This document shows positions 43,445-51,854 of a DNA stretch of 64,000 nucleotides, one piece after another. Each line of letters starts with the position of its first letter. The first letter of the stretch is position 1. Source of the DNA: Amaricoccus sp964575795 (GTDB lineage Bacteria; Pseudomonadota; Alphaproteobacteria; Rhodobacterales; Rhodobacteraceae); assembly GCA_964575795.1 (NCBI GenBank), contig CAZNSP010000001.1, positions 186,001 through 250,000 on the forward strand, read 5' to 3'. The notes beneath the pieces were generated by a model, which was not told where the DNA came from, searched no databases, and saw only the letters and a program-made list of their open reading frames with translations. Position numbers and translations under genes: made by a program.

Positions 43445-43536
43445 GGTTCTGTCCTCGAAGTATCGACAAAGGTCGCAGGGCACGCGACCGCGCCCGGAAA
43501 TCGAAGCCCGGCGTTTACGCAAGCCCGGCGCGCCCG

Positions 43537-44553
43537 TCAACCCCGATCGTCACCCGGCTCCGGCGCGCGCAGCGGCGCGAAGCCCTGGAGGAGCGCGTCG
43601 GCCGCCGCATCGGGGGCGAGCTCGCCCGCCGCCACCGCCTGCGCCAGCGCCTCCTGCCGGCGCGCGGCCTGCGGGTCGGAGCGGAGCCGCGCGATCAGCC
43701 CGCGCTCCACCGCCTCGGCGAACCAGCTCAGCGCCTGTTCCCGCCGCCGCGCATCGCGCACCCCCGACGCGCGCCGCGCGGCGTCGAGCGCCGCGATCTC
43801 GGACCACGCCGCCTCGAGCCCGGCGCCGGTATGCGCCGAGACGCACAACGCCTTCGGGAAGCCCGGCGGGTCCTGCGGCCGGTGCCGCATCAGCCGGAGC
43901 GCACCGGCATAGTCGGCCCGGGTCCGCTCGGCCGCGGCCTTCAGCTCGCCATCGGCCTTGTTCACGAGGATCAGGTCGGCGATCTCCATGATCCCGCGCT
44001 TCACCCCCTGCAACTCGTCGCCGCCCGCCGGGGCGAGCAGCAGGCAGAAGACGTCGGTCATCTCGGCGACCATGGTCTCGGACTGTCCGACGCCCACGGT
44101 CTCGACCAGCACCACGTCATGGCCCGCCGCCTCGACCAGCCGGATCGCCTCGCGCGTGCGCCGGCCCACGCCGCCGAGCCCGCCTTGGCTGGGCGAGGGG
44201 CGGATGAAGGCGTTCGGTTCCCGGGCGAGCCGCTCCATCCGGGTCTTGTCGCCGAGGATCGAGCCGCCGGTCCGCTGCGAGGAGGGATCGACCGCGAGCA
44301 CGGCGAGCTTCACGCCCCGGCCGGTCAGCATCATGCCCAGCGCCTCGATGAAGCTCGACTTGCCGACGCCCGGCGTGCCGGAAAGCCCGACGCGCAGCGC
44401 CTCGCGCCCGCGCCCGGCCAGCCGGCCGAGGAGGTCGCGCGCCTGTGCCCGGTGGTCGTCGCGCGTCGATTCCACCAGCGTGATCGCCCGGGCGAGCGCG
44501 CGCCGGTCACCCGCCGCTACCGCCTCGGCAAGGGATGCCGTGCCGTCCTTCAC
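43537..44553 (-). CDS. meaB: Methylmalonyl-CoA mutase-associated GTPase MeaB
   Basis: 338-residue G3E-family GTPase that protects and loads methylmalonyl-CoA mutase. Walker A GTPGVGKSSFIEAL (about 59-72), LAVDPSSQRTGGSILGDKTR (about 90-109), ETVGVGQSE (about 147-155) and LVNKADGEL (about 196-204) are conserved MeaB blocks. No mutase gene adjoins it here, although meaB often follows one. Divergent from the DUF3108 gene; start 44553. Confidence 0.95.
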   Translation of the reverse strand: MKDGTASLAEAVAAGDRRALARAITLVESTRDDHRAQARDLLGRLAGRGREALRVGLSGTPGVGKSSFIEALGMMLTGRGVKLAVLAVDPSSQRTGGSILGDKTRMERLAREPNAFIRPSPSQGGLGGVGRRTREAIRLVEAAGHDVVLVETVGVGQSETMVAEMTDVFCLLLAPAGGDELQGVKRGIMEIADLILVNKADGELKAAAERTRADYAGALRLMRHRPQDPPGFPKALCVSAHTGAGLEAAWSEIAALDAARRASGVRDARRREQALSWFAEAVERGLIARLRSDPQAARRQEALAQAVAAGELAPDAAADALLQGFAPLRAPEPGDDRG

Positions 44554-44662
44554 GCCCGCCTCACGCAGCTTTCACTTCGGCCCTGCGGTTGCGCCCTTCC
44601 GGGCGGGGGCTCAATGACATATCTTCGCACAGTTGTCCCGAGACAATTGCAGGGCCAAAGCC

Positions 44663-45379
44663 ATGGCGCATCGCTTCCGATCCCTCGCCCTCGCCGCTGC
44701 GCTCTTCGGGGCGATGGCGCAGGTTCCCGCAGCCGCCGCCGACGGCGTCTTCAATCTCTATGTCTCCGGCATCCGCGCGGGCGAACTGACGCTCGCCACC
44801 GCGCTCGACGGCGACCGCTACCGGACCACCAGCCGGATCAGCACTACCGGGCTGATCGGCGCCGTCGCGCGCTTCGGGTTCTCGGGCGAATCCACGGGCC
44901 GGGTCGCCGGAAACGGCGCGGTCCAGCCGTCCCGCTTCGTCGCGCATTCCCGCTCCAGCCAGGGCGAGCGGCAGACCGACGTGGCCTTCGGCGACGGCGG
45001 CCCGACCCGCGTCACGATCACCCCGCCGCGGCGCAGCCTGCCGGAGCTCGACCGTCAGGTGGGCACGATCGACCCGCTCTCGGCGAGCTTCCTGCTCCTG
45101 CGCGACGACGAGGCAGGCGAGATCTGCGACAAGCGGCTCGACCTCTTCGACGGCTCGCGGCGTTCGCTGATCCTCCTCGACAAGCCGGTCCCGGCCGAGC
45201 AGGGCTTCACCTGTACCGGCACCTATGCGCGGGTCGAGGGCGAGGCGCATTCGCTGTCCTCGCAGCGCGAATACCCGTTCAAGCTGGTCTTCCTGCCGAA
45301 CGGCGACGGGACCCTGCGCATCGAGCGCATCGAGACCCGCACCCGCTTCGGCCTCGCGGTGGTCGAGCGCCGGGGCTGA
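44663..45379 (+). CDS. DUF3108 exported protein
   Basis: 238 residues. Signal peptide (about 1-25, SLALAAALFGAMAQVPAAAA) then a DUF3108-type lipocalin-like beta-rich domain: YVSGIRAGELTLATALDGDRY (split strands), ISTTGLIG, and a late TCTGTYARVEGEAHSL. Proteins of this family lie in the periplasm; function unknown. ATG 44663 is chosen because the signal peptide begins there. It lies 8 bases upstream of hrpB on the same strand, so the two are co-transcribed. Confidence 0.82.
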   Translation: MAHRFRSLALAAALFGAMAQVPAAAADGVFNLYVSGIRAGELTLATALDGDRYRTTSRISTTGLIGAVARFGFSGESTGRVAGNGAVQPSRFVAHSRSSQGERQTDVAFGDGGPTRVTITPPRRSLPELDRQVGTIDPLSASFLLLRDDEAGEICDKRLDLFDGSRRSLILLDKPVPAEQGFTCTGTYARVEGEAHSLSSQREYPFKLVFLPNGDGTLRIERIETRTRFGLAVVERRG

Positions 45380-45387
45380 TCCCGGCC

Positions 45388-47862
45388 ATGACGCTGCCGA
45401 TCGAGCCGGTTCTGCCGGAACTCTTCGCCGCGCTCCGGGACCAGGGGCGCGCGGTGCTCCAGGCCCCGCCCGGCGCCGGCAAGACCACGCGCGTGCCGCT
45501 CTACCTCCTCGAACGCGACCTCTGCCCCGGCCGCATCCTGATGCTGGAGCCCCGCCGTGTCGCTGCCCGCGCCGCCGCCGAGCGGCTGGCGGCCGAGATC
45601 GGCGAGGCGCCGGGCGGGCGCGTCGGCTACCGCATCCGCGGCGAATCCGTGCCCGGCACCCGGATCGAGGTGGTCACCGAGGGCATCCTCACCCGGATGA
45701 TCCAGTCCGAGCCCGACCTGCCCGGCATCGGTTGTGTGATCTTCGACGAGTTCCACGAACGCGCGCTGCAGGCGGATCTGGGCCTCGCGCTCACCATCGA
45801 GGCGCGCGGAGCGCTCCGGCCCGACCTGAACCTCCTCGTGATGTCGGCCACGCTCGACGCGGCGCCGGTCGCGGAGCTGATGGGCGGCGCGCCGGTGATC
45901 ACGGCCGAGGGACGGGCCTATCCGGTCGAGACGATCTGGCTCGACCGACCCTGGGGCCGGACCGCCGACGGCCCCGCCGCCTTCGCCTCGGCCGTCGCCG
46001 AGCTGACCCTGAAGGCGCTGGCCGAGACCGGGGGCGGCGTGCTCGTCTTCCTGCCCGGGGCGCCCGAGATCGGCCGGGTCGAGCGCCTGCTCGCGCCCCG
46101 TCTCGGCCCGGAGGTTGCGCTCCAGCCGCTGCACGGCGGGCTGCCATTCGCCCGCCAGCGCGCGGCGCTGGAGCCGCTCGCGGACCGCCGCAAGCTCGTG
46201 CTCGCCACCGCGATCGCCGAGACCTCGCTGACCATCCCCGACGTGCGCGTGGTGGTCGACGCCGGACGGTCGCGCCGCGCCCGCTACGATCCCGGCAGCG
46301 GCATGACCCGGCTCGTCACCGAGCGCGTCACCCGCGCCGAGGCCGAGCAGCGCCGCGGCCGGGCGGGGCGGGTGGCGCCGGGCCGGTGCTACCGCCTCTG
46401 GACCCGGGGCGAGGAGGGGGCACTCGCCGCCTTCCCGCCGCCCGAGATCGCCAGCGCCGATCTCGCCGGCCTCGCGCTCGAACTCGCGCTCTGGGGCGCG
46501 GGCGACGCGGCGGGGATGGCCTTCCTCACCCCGCCGCCCGAGGCGGCGCTGGCCGAGGCGCGCGCGCTGCTCGCCGATCTCGGCGCGCTCGACGGCCAGG
46601 GGCGGATCACCGACCACGGCCGGACGCTCGCCCGGCTTCCGGTGCATCCCCGGCTCGGCCACATGCTGGTCGAGGGCGCGCGGCACGGCGCCGGGGCGCT
46701 GGCCGCCGATCTGGCCGCGCTGGCCGAGGCGCGCGATCCGCTGCGGGGGCAGGGGGGACGCCCGCCCGCCGATCTCGCGCTCCGCCTCGCCGCACTGCGC
46801 GACCCCAGTCGGTCCGCGGACCGCGGCGCGGTCGAGGCGATCCGGGCGGAGGCCGCGCGCCTGCGCCGCCTCGCCCCGCGCGGCTCCGGTGCCGGTCTCT
46901 CCGCGGGTGCGCTGCTCTCGCTCGCCTATCCCGACCGCATCGGCCTGCGCCGCCCCGGCGACCGCCCGCGCTACCTGCTCTCGGGCGGCAAGGGCGCGCA
47001 TCTGCCCGACGACGACCCGCTCGCCACGGCAACCATGCTGGTCGCCGCCGATCTCGACGGCGACCCGCGCGAGGCGCTGATCCGGCGCGCGCTGCCGGTC
47101 ACCGAATCGGAGATCCGCGACCTGCACGCCGGGCGGGTGGCGCGGGTCCGGTCCTGCGACTGGTCCCGGCGCGACCGCGCCGTCCGCGCCCGCGAGCGGC
47201 TGATGCTCGGCGCGCTGGCGCTCGAGGATCGGCCCTGGCGGGACGCGCCCGCCGAAGCGTTGGCCGCCGCCCTGATCGAGGGCATTCGCGACCTCGGGCC
47301 CGACTGCCTGCCCTGGAGCCGTCCTGCCCAGCTCTTCGCTGCGCGCGTCGAATGGCTGCGCGCACAGGGCGAGGACCTGCCCGACTGTTCCGAGGCCGGG
47401 CTGATGGCATCACTGGAGACCTGGCTCGCCCCCCATCTCGCGGGGATGACGCGGGCCGACGACCTCGGCCGGCTCGACCTCCTCGCCGCGCTGCGCGCCC
47501 GGCTCGACTGGCCCGCGCTCCAGCGCCTCGACCGCCTCGCGCCCGAGGCGATCACCGCGCCCACGGGCACCCGGCTGCCCATCGACTATTCCGGCGCACA
47601 GCCTTCCATCGCCGTGCGCCTGCAGGAAATGTTCGGCCTGACCGAGCATCCCGCCATCGGCCCCGCGCGCGTGCCGCTGGTCCTCGAACTGCTCTCCCCC
47701 GCCCAGCGGCCGGTGCAGACCACCGCCGACCTGCCGGGCTTCTGGGCCAGTTCCTATGTCGACGTGCGCCGCGACCTGCGCGGCCGCTATCCCCGCCACC
47801 CGTGGCCCGAGGACCCCACCGCGGCCGAACCCACCCGCCGGGCAAAGCCGCGCGGGACCTGA
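45388..47862 (+). CDS. hrpB: ATP-dependent helicase HrpB
   Basis: 824-residue DEAH-box helicase with the family length. Motif I APPGAGKTTRVP (about 28-39), motif II DEFHERAL (about 118-125), motif III SATLDA (about 150-155), motif VI QRRGRAGR (about 318-325), then the HA2 and HrpB C-terminal domains (about 400-824, including LPIDYSG near 730). RNA processing is its presumed role; HrpB in many bacteria is linked to attachment or mRNA handling. Follows the DUF3108 gene by 8 bases. Confidence 0.95.
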   Translation: MTLPIEPVLPELFAALRDQGRAVLQAPPGAGKTTRVPLYLLERDLCPGRILMLEPRRVAARAAAERLAAEIGEAPGGRVGYRIRGESVPGTRIEVVTEGILTRMIQSEPDLPGIGCVIFDEFHERALQADLGLALTIEARGALRPDLNLLVMSATLDAAPVAELMGGAPVITAEGRAYPVETIWLDRPWGRTADGPAAFASAVAELTLKALAETGGGVLVFLPGAPEIGRVERLLAPRLGPEVALQPLHGGLPFARQRAALEPLADRRKLVLATAIAETSLTIPDVRVVVDAGRSRRARYDPGSGMTRLVTERVTRAEAEQRRGRAGRVAPGRCYRLWTRGEEGALAAFPPPEIASADLAGLALELALWGAGDAAGMAFLTPPPEAALAEARALLADLGALDGQGRITDHGRTLARLPVHPRLGHMLVEGARHGAGALAADLAALAEARDPLRGQGGRPPADLALRLAALRDPSRSADRGAVEAIRAEAARLRRLAPRGSGAGLSAGALLSLAYPDRIGLRRPGDRPRYLLSGGKGAHLPDDDPLATATMLVAADLDGDPREALIRRALPVTESEIRDLHAGRVARVRSCDWSRRDRAVRARERLMLGALALEDRPWRDAPAEALAAALIEGIRDLGPDCLPWSRPAQLFAARVEWLRAQGEDLPDCSEAGLMASLETWLAPHLAGMTRADDLGRLDLLAALRARLDWPALQRLDRLAPEAITAPTGTRLPIDYSGAQPSIAVRLQEMFGLTEHPAIGPARVPLVLELLSPAQRPVQTTADLPGFWASSYVDVRRDLRGRYPRHPWPEDPTAAEPTRRAKPRGT

Positions 47863-47954
47863 CCCGGCCCGGCTTTGCTTGCGCCGGGCCGCGGGGGGGT
47901 GGTTAGATGGGACTTGCCCGATTCCGGCCAACGAAAGCCTTGGGGAGAAACGCC

Positions 47955-49388
47955 ATGAACGCACCGCTGCGCGAGCCGAGCTTCCGCGAATCCGTCGATC
48001 TGATGTTCAATCGGGCCGTGCGGCTGATGGACCTGAGCCCCGGCCTCGAGGAGAAGATCCGCGTCTGCAACTCCACCTACACGGTGCGCTTCGGCGTCCG
48101 CCTCCGCGGCGCCATCCACACCTTCACCGGCTACCGCTCGGTGCATTCGGAGCACATGGAGCCGGTCAAGGGCGGGATCCGCTACGCGATGAGCGTCAAC
48201 CAGGACGAGGTCGAGGCGCTGGCCGCGCTGATGACCTACAAATGCGCGCTGGTGGAGACACCCTTCGGCGGCTCCAAGGGCGGCCTGCGCATCGACCCGC
48301 GGGAATGGAACGAGCATGAGCTGGAACTGATCACCCGCCGCTTCGCCTACGAGCTCGCCAAGCGCGACCTGATCAACCCCAGCCAGAACGTGCCCGCCCC
48401 CGACATGGGCACCGGCGAGCGCGAGATGGCCTGGATCGTCGACCAGTACCGGCGGATGAACACCACCGACATCAACGCCGCCGCCTGCGTCACCGGCAAG
48501 CCGCTCAACGCCGGCGGCATCCAGGGCCGCGTCGAGGCCACCGGCCGCGGCGTGCAGTACGCGCTCCGCGAATTCTTCCGCCATCCCGAGGACGTGAAGG
48601 CCGCCCGCCTCGACGGCTCGCTCGACGGCAAGCGCATCATCGTGCAGGGCCTCGGCAACGTCGGCTTCCACGCCGCCAAGTTCCTCTCCGAGGAGGACGG
48701 CGCCAAGATCGTCGCGGTGATCGAGCGCGACGGCGCGGTGCTGAACCCCGACGGCCTGCCCATCGAGTTCCTGCGCGCCCATATCGGGGCGAGCGGCGGG
48801 GTGAAGGGCTTCCCGCAGGGCACCTATGTCGAGGACGGCGCGGCCGTGCTCGAGGAGGAATGCGACATCCTGATCCCCGCGGCGATGGAATCGGTGATCC
48901 ATCTCGGCAATGCCGACCGGATCAGGGCGCCCCTGATCATCGAGGCGGCGAACGGCCCGATCACCGCCGGCGCCGACGAGATCCTGCGCCGCAAGGGCAC
49001 CGTGATCATCCCCGACCTCTACGCCAATGCCGGCGGCGTCACCGTCTCCTATTTCGAATGGGTGAAGAACCTCAGCCACATCCGCTTCGGCCGGATGCAG
49101 CGCCGGCAGGAGGAGGCGCAGCACGCGCTCCTCGTCAACGAGCTCGAACGCGTCGCGCGCACCGCCGGGCTGAAGCAGGGCCTGTCGGAGGAGTTCAAGA
49201 ACCAGTTCGTGCGCGGCGCGGGCGAGCTGGAGCTGGTCCGCTCCGGCCTCGACGACACGATGCGCACCGCCTACCAGTCGATGCGCGAGGTGTGGCACGG
49301 CCGCAAGGACGTCGACGACCTGCGCGTCGCGGCCTATCTCGTGTCGATTTCCCGGGTCGCGGCCAGCTACCGCTCCAAGGGTCTCTGA
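47955..49388 (+). CDS. gdhA: Glutamate dehydrogenase (Glu/Leu/Phe/Val dehydrogenase family)
   Basis: 477-residue dehydrogenase. KGGIRYAMSVNQDEVEAL (about 72-89) and PFGGSKGGLRIDP (about 105-117, catalytic lysine) define the ELFV dimerisation domain; a Rossmann domain follows with VQGLGNVGFHAAKFL (about 230-244). The MxxP.P.DxGTGExxM block (VPAPDMGTGEREM) favours glutamate over branched-chain or phenylalanine substrates. ATG follows GGGGAGA. The last 22 bases overlap the convergent tusA gene. NAD versus NADP use is not assigned. Confidence 0.92.
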   Translation: MNAPLREPSFRESVDLMFNRAVRLMDLSPGLEEKIRVCNSTYTVRFGVRLRGAIHTFTGYRSVHSEHMEPVKGGIRYAMSVNQDEVEALAALMTYKCALVETPFGGSKGGLRIDPREWNEHELELITRRFAYELAKRDLINPSQNVPAPDMGTGEREMAWIVDQYRRMNTTDINAAACVTGKPLNAGGIQGRVEATGRGVQYALREFFRHPEDVKAARLDGSLDGKRIIVQGLGNVGFHAAKFLSEEDGAKIVAVIERDGAVLNPDGLPIEFLRAHIGASGGVKGFPQGTYVEDGAAVLEEECDILIPAAMESVIHLGNADRIRAPLIIEAANGPITAGADEILRRKGTVIIPDLYANAGGVTVSYFEWVKNLSHIRFGRMQRRQEEAQHALLVNELERVARTAGLKQGLSEEFKNQFVRGAGELELVRSGLDDTMRTAYQSMREVWHGRKDVDDLRVAAYLVSISRVAASYRSKGL

Positions 49389-49618
49389 CCGCCCTTGCGG
49401 ATCAGATAGGCGTATTCCGGGTGGCCCCGCTCGTCGCGGGCCACCAGCTCGTGGCCCTGCTCGGCGCAGAAATGCGGCATGTCGACCAGCGCCGCCGGAT
49501 CGTCGGCCAGCACGCGCAGCACCTGCCCGGGCGCGAGCGCGCCGAGGCGCTTGCGCGTCTTCAGCACCGGCAGCGGGCAGAGCAGCCCGCGCGCGTCGAG
49601 TTCGGCATCGGCTTCCAT
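49367..49618 (-). CDS. tusA: TusA-family sulfur carrier protein
   Basis: 83-residue sulfurtransferase. The CPxP motif in GLLCPLPVLKTRKRL (11-25) gives the persulfide-carrying cysteine (Cys14). Delivers sulfur for tRNA thiolation, molybdenum cofactor or FeS chemistry. Start at 49618 is the family start; divergent from ccdA, whose thiol/disulfide function fits sulfur handling. Convergent overlap with gdhA is 22 bases. Confidence 0.93.
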   Translation of the reverse strand: MEADAELDARGLLCPLPVLKTRKRLGALAPGQVLRVLADDPAALVDMPHFCAEQGHELVARDERGHPEYAYLIRKGGQRPLER

Positions 49619-49735
49619 GGCCCGACGGCTATCGGCGGCTGAAACATTTGTCCACGCCAATGTGACGCGTACCGCGATGACTGCAGGGGAAAATCCCGCT
49701 AGCGTCACCGCTTCGGGAGCAACGGGCCACGACGC

Positions 49736-50488
49736 ATGTTCGGAATCGATCTCTGGGACGCTTCGCTCGCGCCGGCGATGCTGGTGGCGCTCGTCGCCGG
49801 GGTCCTCAGCTTCCTGTCGCCCTGCGTCCTGCCGATCGTTCCGCCCTATCTCGCCTTCATGGCCGGCGCATCGATCGACGACATCAGCGCCGGCAAGGCC
49901 GACGACCGGCGGATCCTGCGCTCGGCACTCTTCTTCGTGCTCGGCCTCTCGACGGTGTTCCTGTTCCTCGGCCTCGCCGCCTCGGCCTTCGGCCAGGTCT
50001 TCCTCCAGTACCAGCGCGAGATGTCGATCGTCGCGGGCGTCGTGATCGTGCTCTTCGGCCTGCATTTCCTCGGCATCCTGCGCATCCCGATCCTGTATCG
50101 CGAGGCCCGGTTCGAGGCCCGCAGCGAGACGGGCAGCATGATCGGCGCCTATGTGCTCGGCCTCGCCTTCGCCTTCGGCTGGACGCCCTGCATCGGCCCG
50201 GTGCTCGGCGCGATCCTCTCGCTCGCCGCGCAGGAGGGTTCGGTCGGGCGCGGCATGACGCTGATGGGCGCCTATGCGGTTGGGCTCGGTGTGCCCTTCC
50301 TGCTCGCCGCGATGTTCCTGCGCCACTTCCTCGGGGTGATGCGCGGCCTGCGCAAGCACATGGCAACGATCGAGCGGGCGATGGGCGTGCTGCTGGTGGG
50401 CGTCGGCATCCTGCTCCTGACCGGGTCCTTCTCGGAACTCTCCTTCTGGCTGCTCGAGACCTTCCCGGCGCTCTCTCAGATCGGCTGA
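49736..50488 (+). CDS. ccdA: CcdA-like cytochrome c biogenesis / thiol-transport protein
   Basis: 250-residue membrane protein with six helices. Conserved cysteines occur in LSFLSPCVLPIVPPYL (about 23-38) and GWTPCIGPVLG (about 148-158), the electron-relay pair that passes reducing equivalents from cytoplasmic thioredoxin to periplasmic proteins such as apocytochrome c. Divergent from tusA across 117 bases; its end overlaps the convergent RHH gene by 13 bases. Confidence 0.93.
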   Translation: MFGIDLWDASLAPAMLVALVAGVLSFLSPCVLPIVPPYLAFMAGASIDDISAGKADDRRILRSALFFVLGLSTVFLFLGLAASAFGQVFLQYQREMSIVAGVVIVLFGLHFLGILRIPILYREARFEARSETGSMIGAYVLGLAFAFGWTPCIGPVLGAILSLAAQEGSVGRGMTLMGAYAVGLGVPFLLAAMFLRHFLGVMRGLRKHMATIERAMGVLLVGVGILLLTGSFSELSFWLLETFPALSQIG

Positions 50489-50715
50489 CGCGCCCGGTAC
50501 CAGGCCAGCACATGCAGCCGGATCGCCGAGGCGAGCCCCGTTGCCGGGTCTCGGGCGGCGTCGATCTCGGCGGCGAGCGCATTCAGCGGCTTGCCCTCGA
50601 CCGCGGCGATCTCGCGGAAGGCCTGCCAGAACGGCTCCTCGAGGCTGACGCTCGTCCGGTGCCCGCGCAGCGTTAGCGACCGTTTGACCGGCCGGCGGGG
50701 GTCACGCGCCGCCAT
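50476..50715 (-). CDS. Ribbon-helix-helix domain protein
   Basis: 79 residues with RHH-type SLTLRGHRTSVSLEEPFWQAF (two strands and helix, about 13-33) and KPLNALAAEID as the second helix. This matches the stand-alone arylsulfate-sulfotransferase-neighbour RHH family (COG4321) found in many Alphaproteobacteria. Likely DNA-binding; target unknown. Start 50715 is the only ATG before conserved sequence; it lies within the end of the DUF4169 gene (14-base overlap). Confidence 0.78.
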   Translation of the reverse strand: MAARDPRRPVKRSLTLRGHRTSVSLEEPFWQAFREIAAVEGKPLNALAAEIDAARDPATGLASAIRLHVLAWYRARQPI

Positions 50716-50899
50716 CCCCCTCGGACCCTTCCCGCCGGTGGCCGTCGAGATGCGCCTCGGCCCGCGCCTTGTCCGCCGCCTCCCGCGCCTTCTGGCCCTT
50801 GGTGCGGCCGTGGCGCGCGGCGTTCGCATCCGCCTCGCGCTTCGCCGCGTCGCGGGCGCGGGCCTTGCGCGCCTGCCGCAGGTTGACGACCCCACTCAC
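50702..50899 (-). CDS. DUF4169 family small basic protein
   Basis: 65 residues, starting at GTG in a GTGA overlap with the protease stop. GVVNLRQARKARARDAAKRE and ARHGRTKGQKAREAADKA are typical DUF4169 composition: Arg/Lys/Ala-rich and predicted helical. Function unknown; nucleic-acid binding is plausible from charge. Overlaps the next RHH gene by 14 bases. The protease, DUF4169 and RHH genes form one coupled unit. Confidence 0.8.
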   Translation of the reverse strand: MSGVVNLRQARKARARDAAKREADANAARHGRTKGQKAREAADKARAEAHLDGHRREGSEGDGGA

Positions 50900-51753
50900 A
50901 GCCGGTCCGTCGAGAAGGTGTCGCAGGCCTGCGGGTCGCCGGTCGAGAAGCCGCGGTGGAACCAGCGCTGGCGCTGTTCCGACGATCCGTGGGTGAAGCT
51001 GTCGGGCACCACCACGCCTTGCGACCGGCGCTGCAGCGCGTCGTCGCCGATGCGCGCAGCGGTGTTCAGCGCCTCCTCGATGTCGCCGTCGTCGAGGATG
51101 CCGAAGCGTTCCTCGGCATAGCGCGCCCAGAGACCGGCGTAGCAGTCCGCCTGCAGCTCGGTCCGCACCGAAAGCGCGTTGTTCTCGGACTGGCTCACCT
51201 GCCTGCGCATGCTCTGCACCTGGCCGAGCAGGCCCAGCTCGTTCTGCACGTGATGGCCGATCTCGTGGGCAATCACATAGGCCGCGGCGAAGTCGCCCTG
51301 CGCGCCGAGCTGCTGTTCCATCACCCGGAAGAAGTCGGTGTCGAGGAACACCCGCCGGTCGTTCGGACAGTAGAACGGCCCCATCGCGGCATCCGCCCCA
51401 CCGCAGGCCGAACTCGTCACGCCGGAATAAAGCACCAGTACCGGCTCGCGATAGGTCAGCCCCGAGGCGGCGAAGATCTCGTTCCAGATCTCCTCGGTAT
51501 CGGCCAGCACCACGCCGACGAACTGCTCGACCTCGTCGTCGATCTTGTTCTCGCCCGTCGCGACCTCGGTCTGGCTGGGGATGAGCGCACCGCCCTGCGG
51601 CCCGAGCAGCGGCGTCAGGTCGACCCCGAAGATCATGCCGATCAGCAGCACGATCACCAGCCCGATGCCGCCCACGCCCGCGCCGCGCACCATGCCGCCG
51701 CCGCCGCGCCGGTCCTCGATGTTGCCGCTCGTCCGCCGTCCCCGCCACTTCAT
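50896..51753 (-). CDS. YpfJ-type neutral zinc metallopeptidase
   Basis: 285-residue protease. One membrane anchor (about 25-45, VGGIGLVIVLLIGMIFGV) then the zinc site HEIGHHVQNE (about 166-175) with a later conserved Glu in ELQADCYAGLWA (about 200-211). Conserved PVLVLYSG, FYCPNDRRVFLD and GSSEQRQRWF blocks agree. Start 51753 (MKWRGRRTSG) is the family start; a longer ATG at 51798 is non-conserved. Likely periplasmic active site. First gene of the unit with DUF4169 and RHH. Confidence 0.92.
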   Translation of the reverse strand: MKWRGRRTSGNIEDRRGGGGMVRGAGVGGIGLVIVLLIGMIFGVDLTPLLGPQGGALIPSQTEVATGENKIDDEVEQFVGVVLADTEEIWNEIFAASGLTYREPVLVLYSGVTSSACGGADAAMGPFYCPNDRRVFLDTDFFRVMEQQLGAQGDFAAAYVIAHEIGHHVQNELGLLGQVQSMRRQVSQSENNALSVRTELQADCYAGLWARYAEERFGILDDGDIEEALNTAARIGDDALQRRSQGVVVPDSFTHGSSEQRQRWFHRGFSTGDPQACDTFSTDRL

Positions 51754-51854
51754 GCGCGCTCCTCCCGGGCCGCAAGCGGCCGCGTGCCAGACTCCCACCG
51801 TCGAAGGTAGCGGCTAACGCGCATCGGGCAAAGCGGTTCCCGACCGCGCGGGTC

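Noticed and set aside
43831..47862. Very long open frame of over 1300 codons covering meaB, DUF3108 and hrpB
   Set aside because: Only the hrpB part (from 45388) is coding; the rest is a high-GC shadow of genes on either strand.
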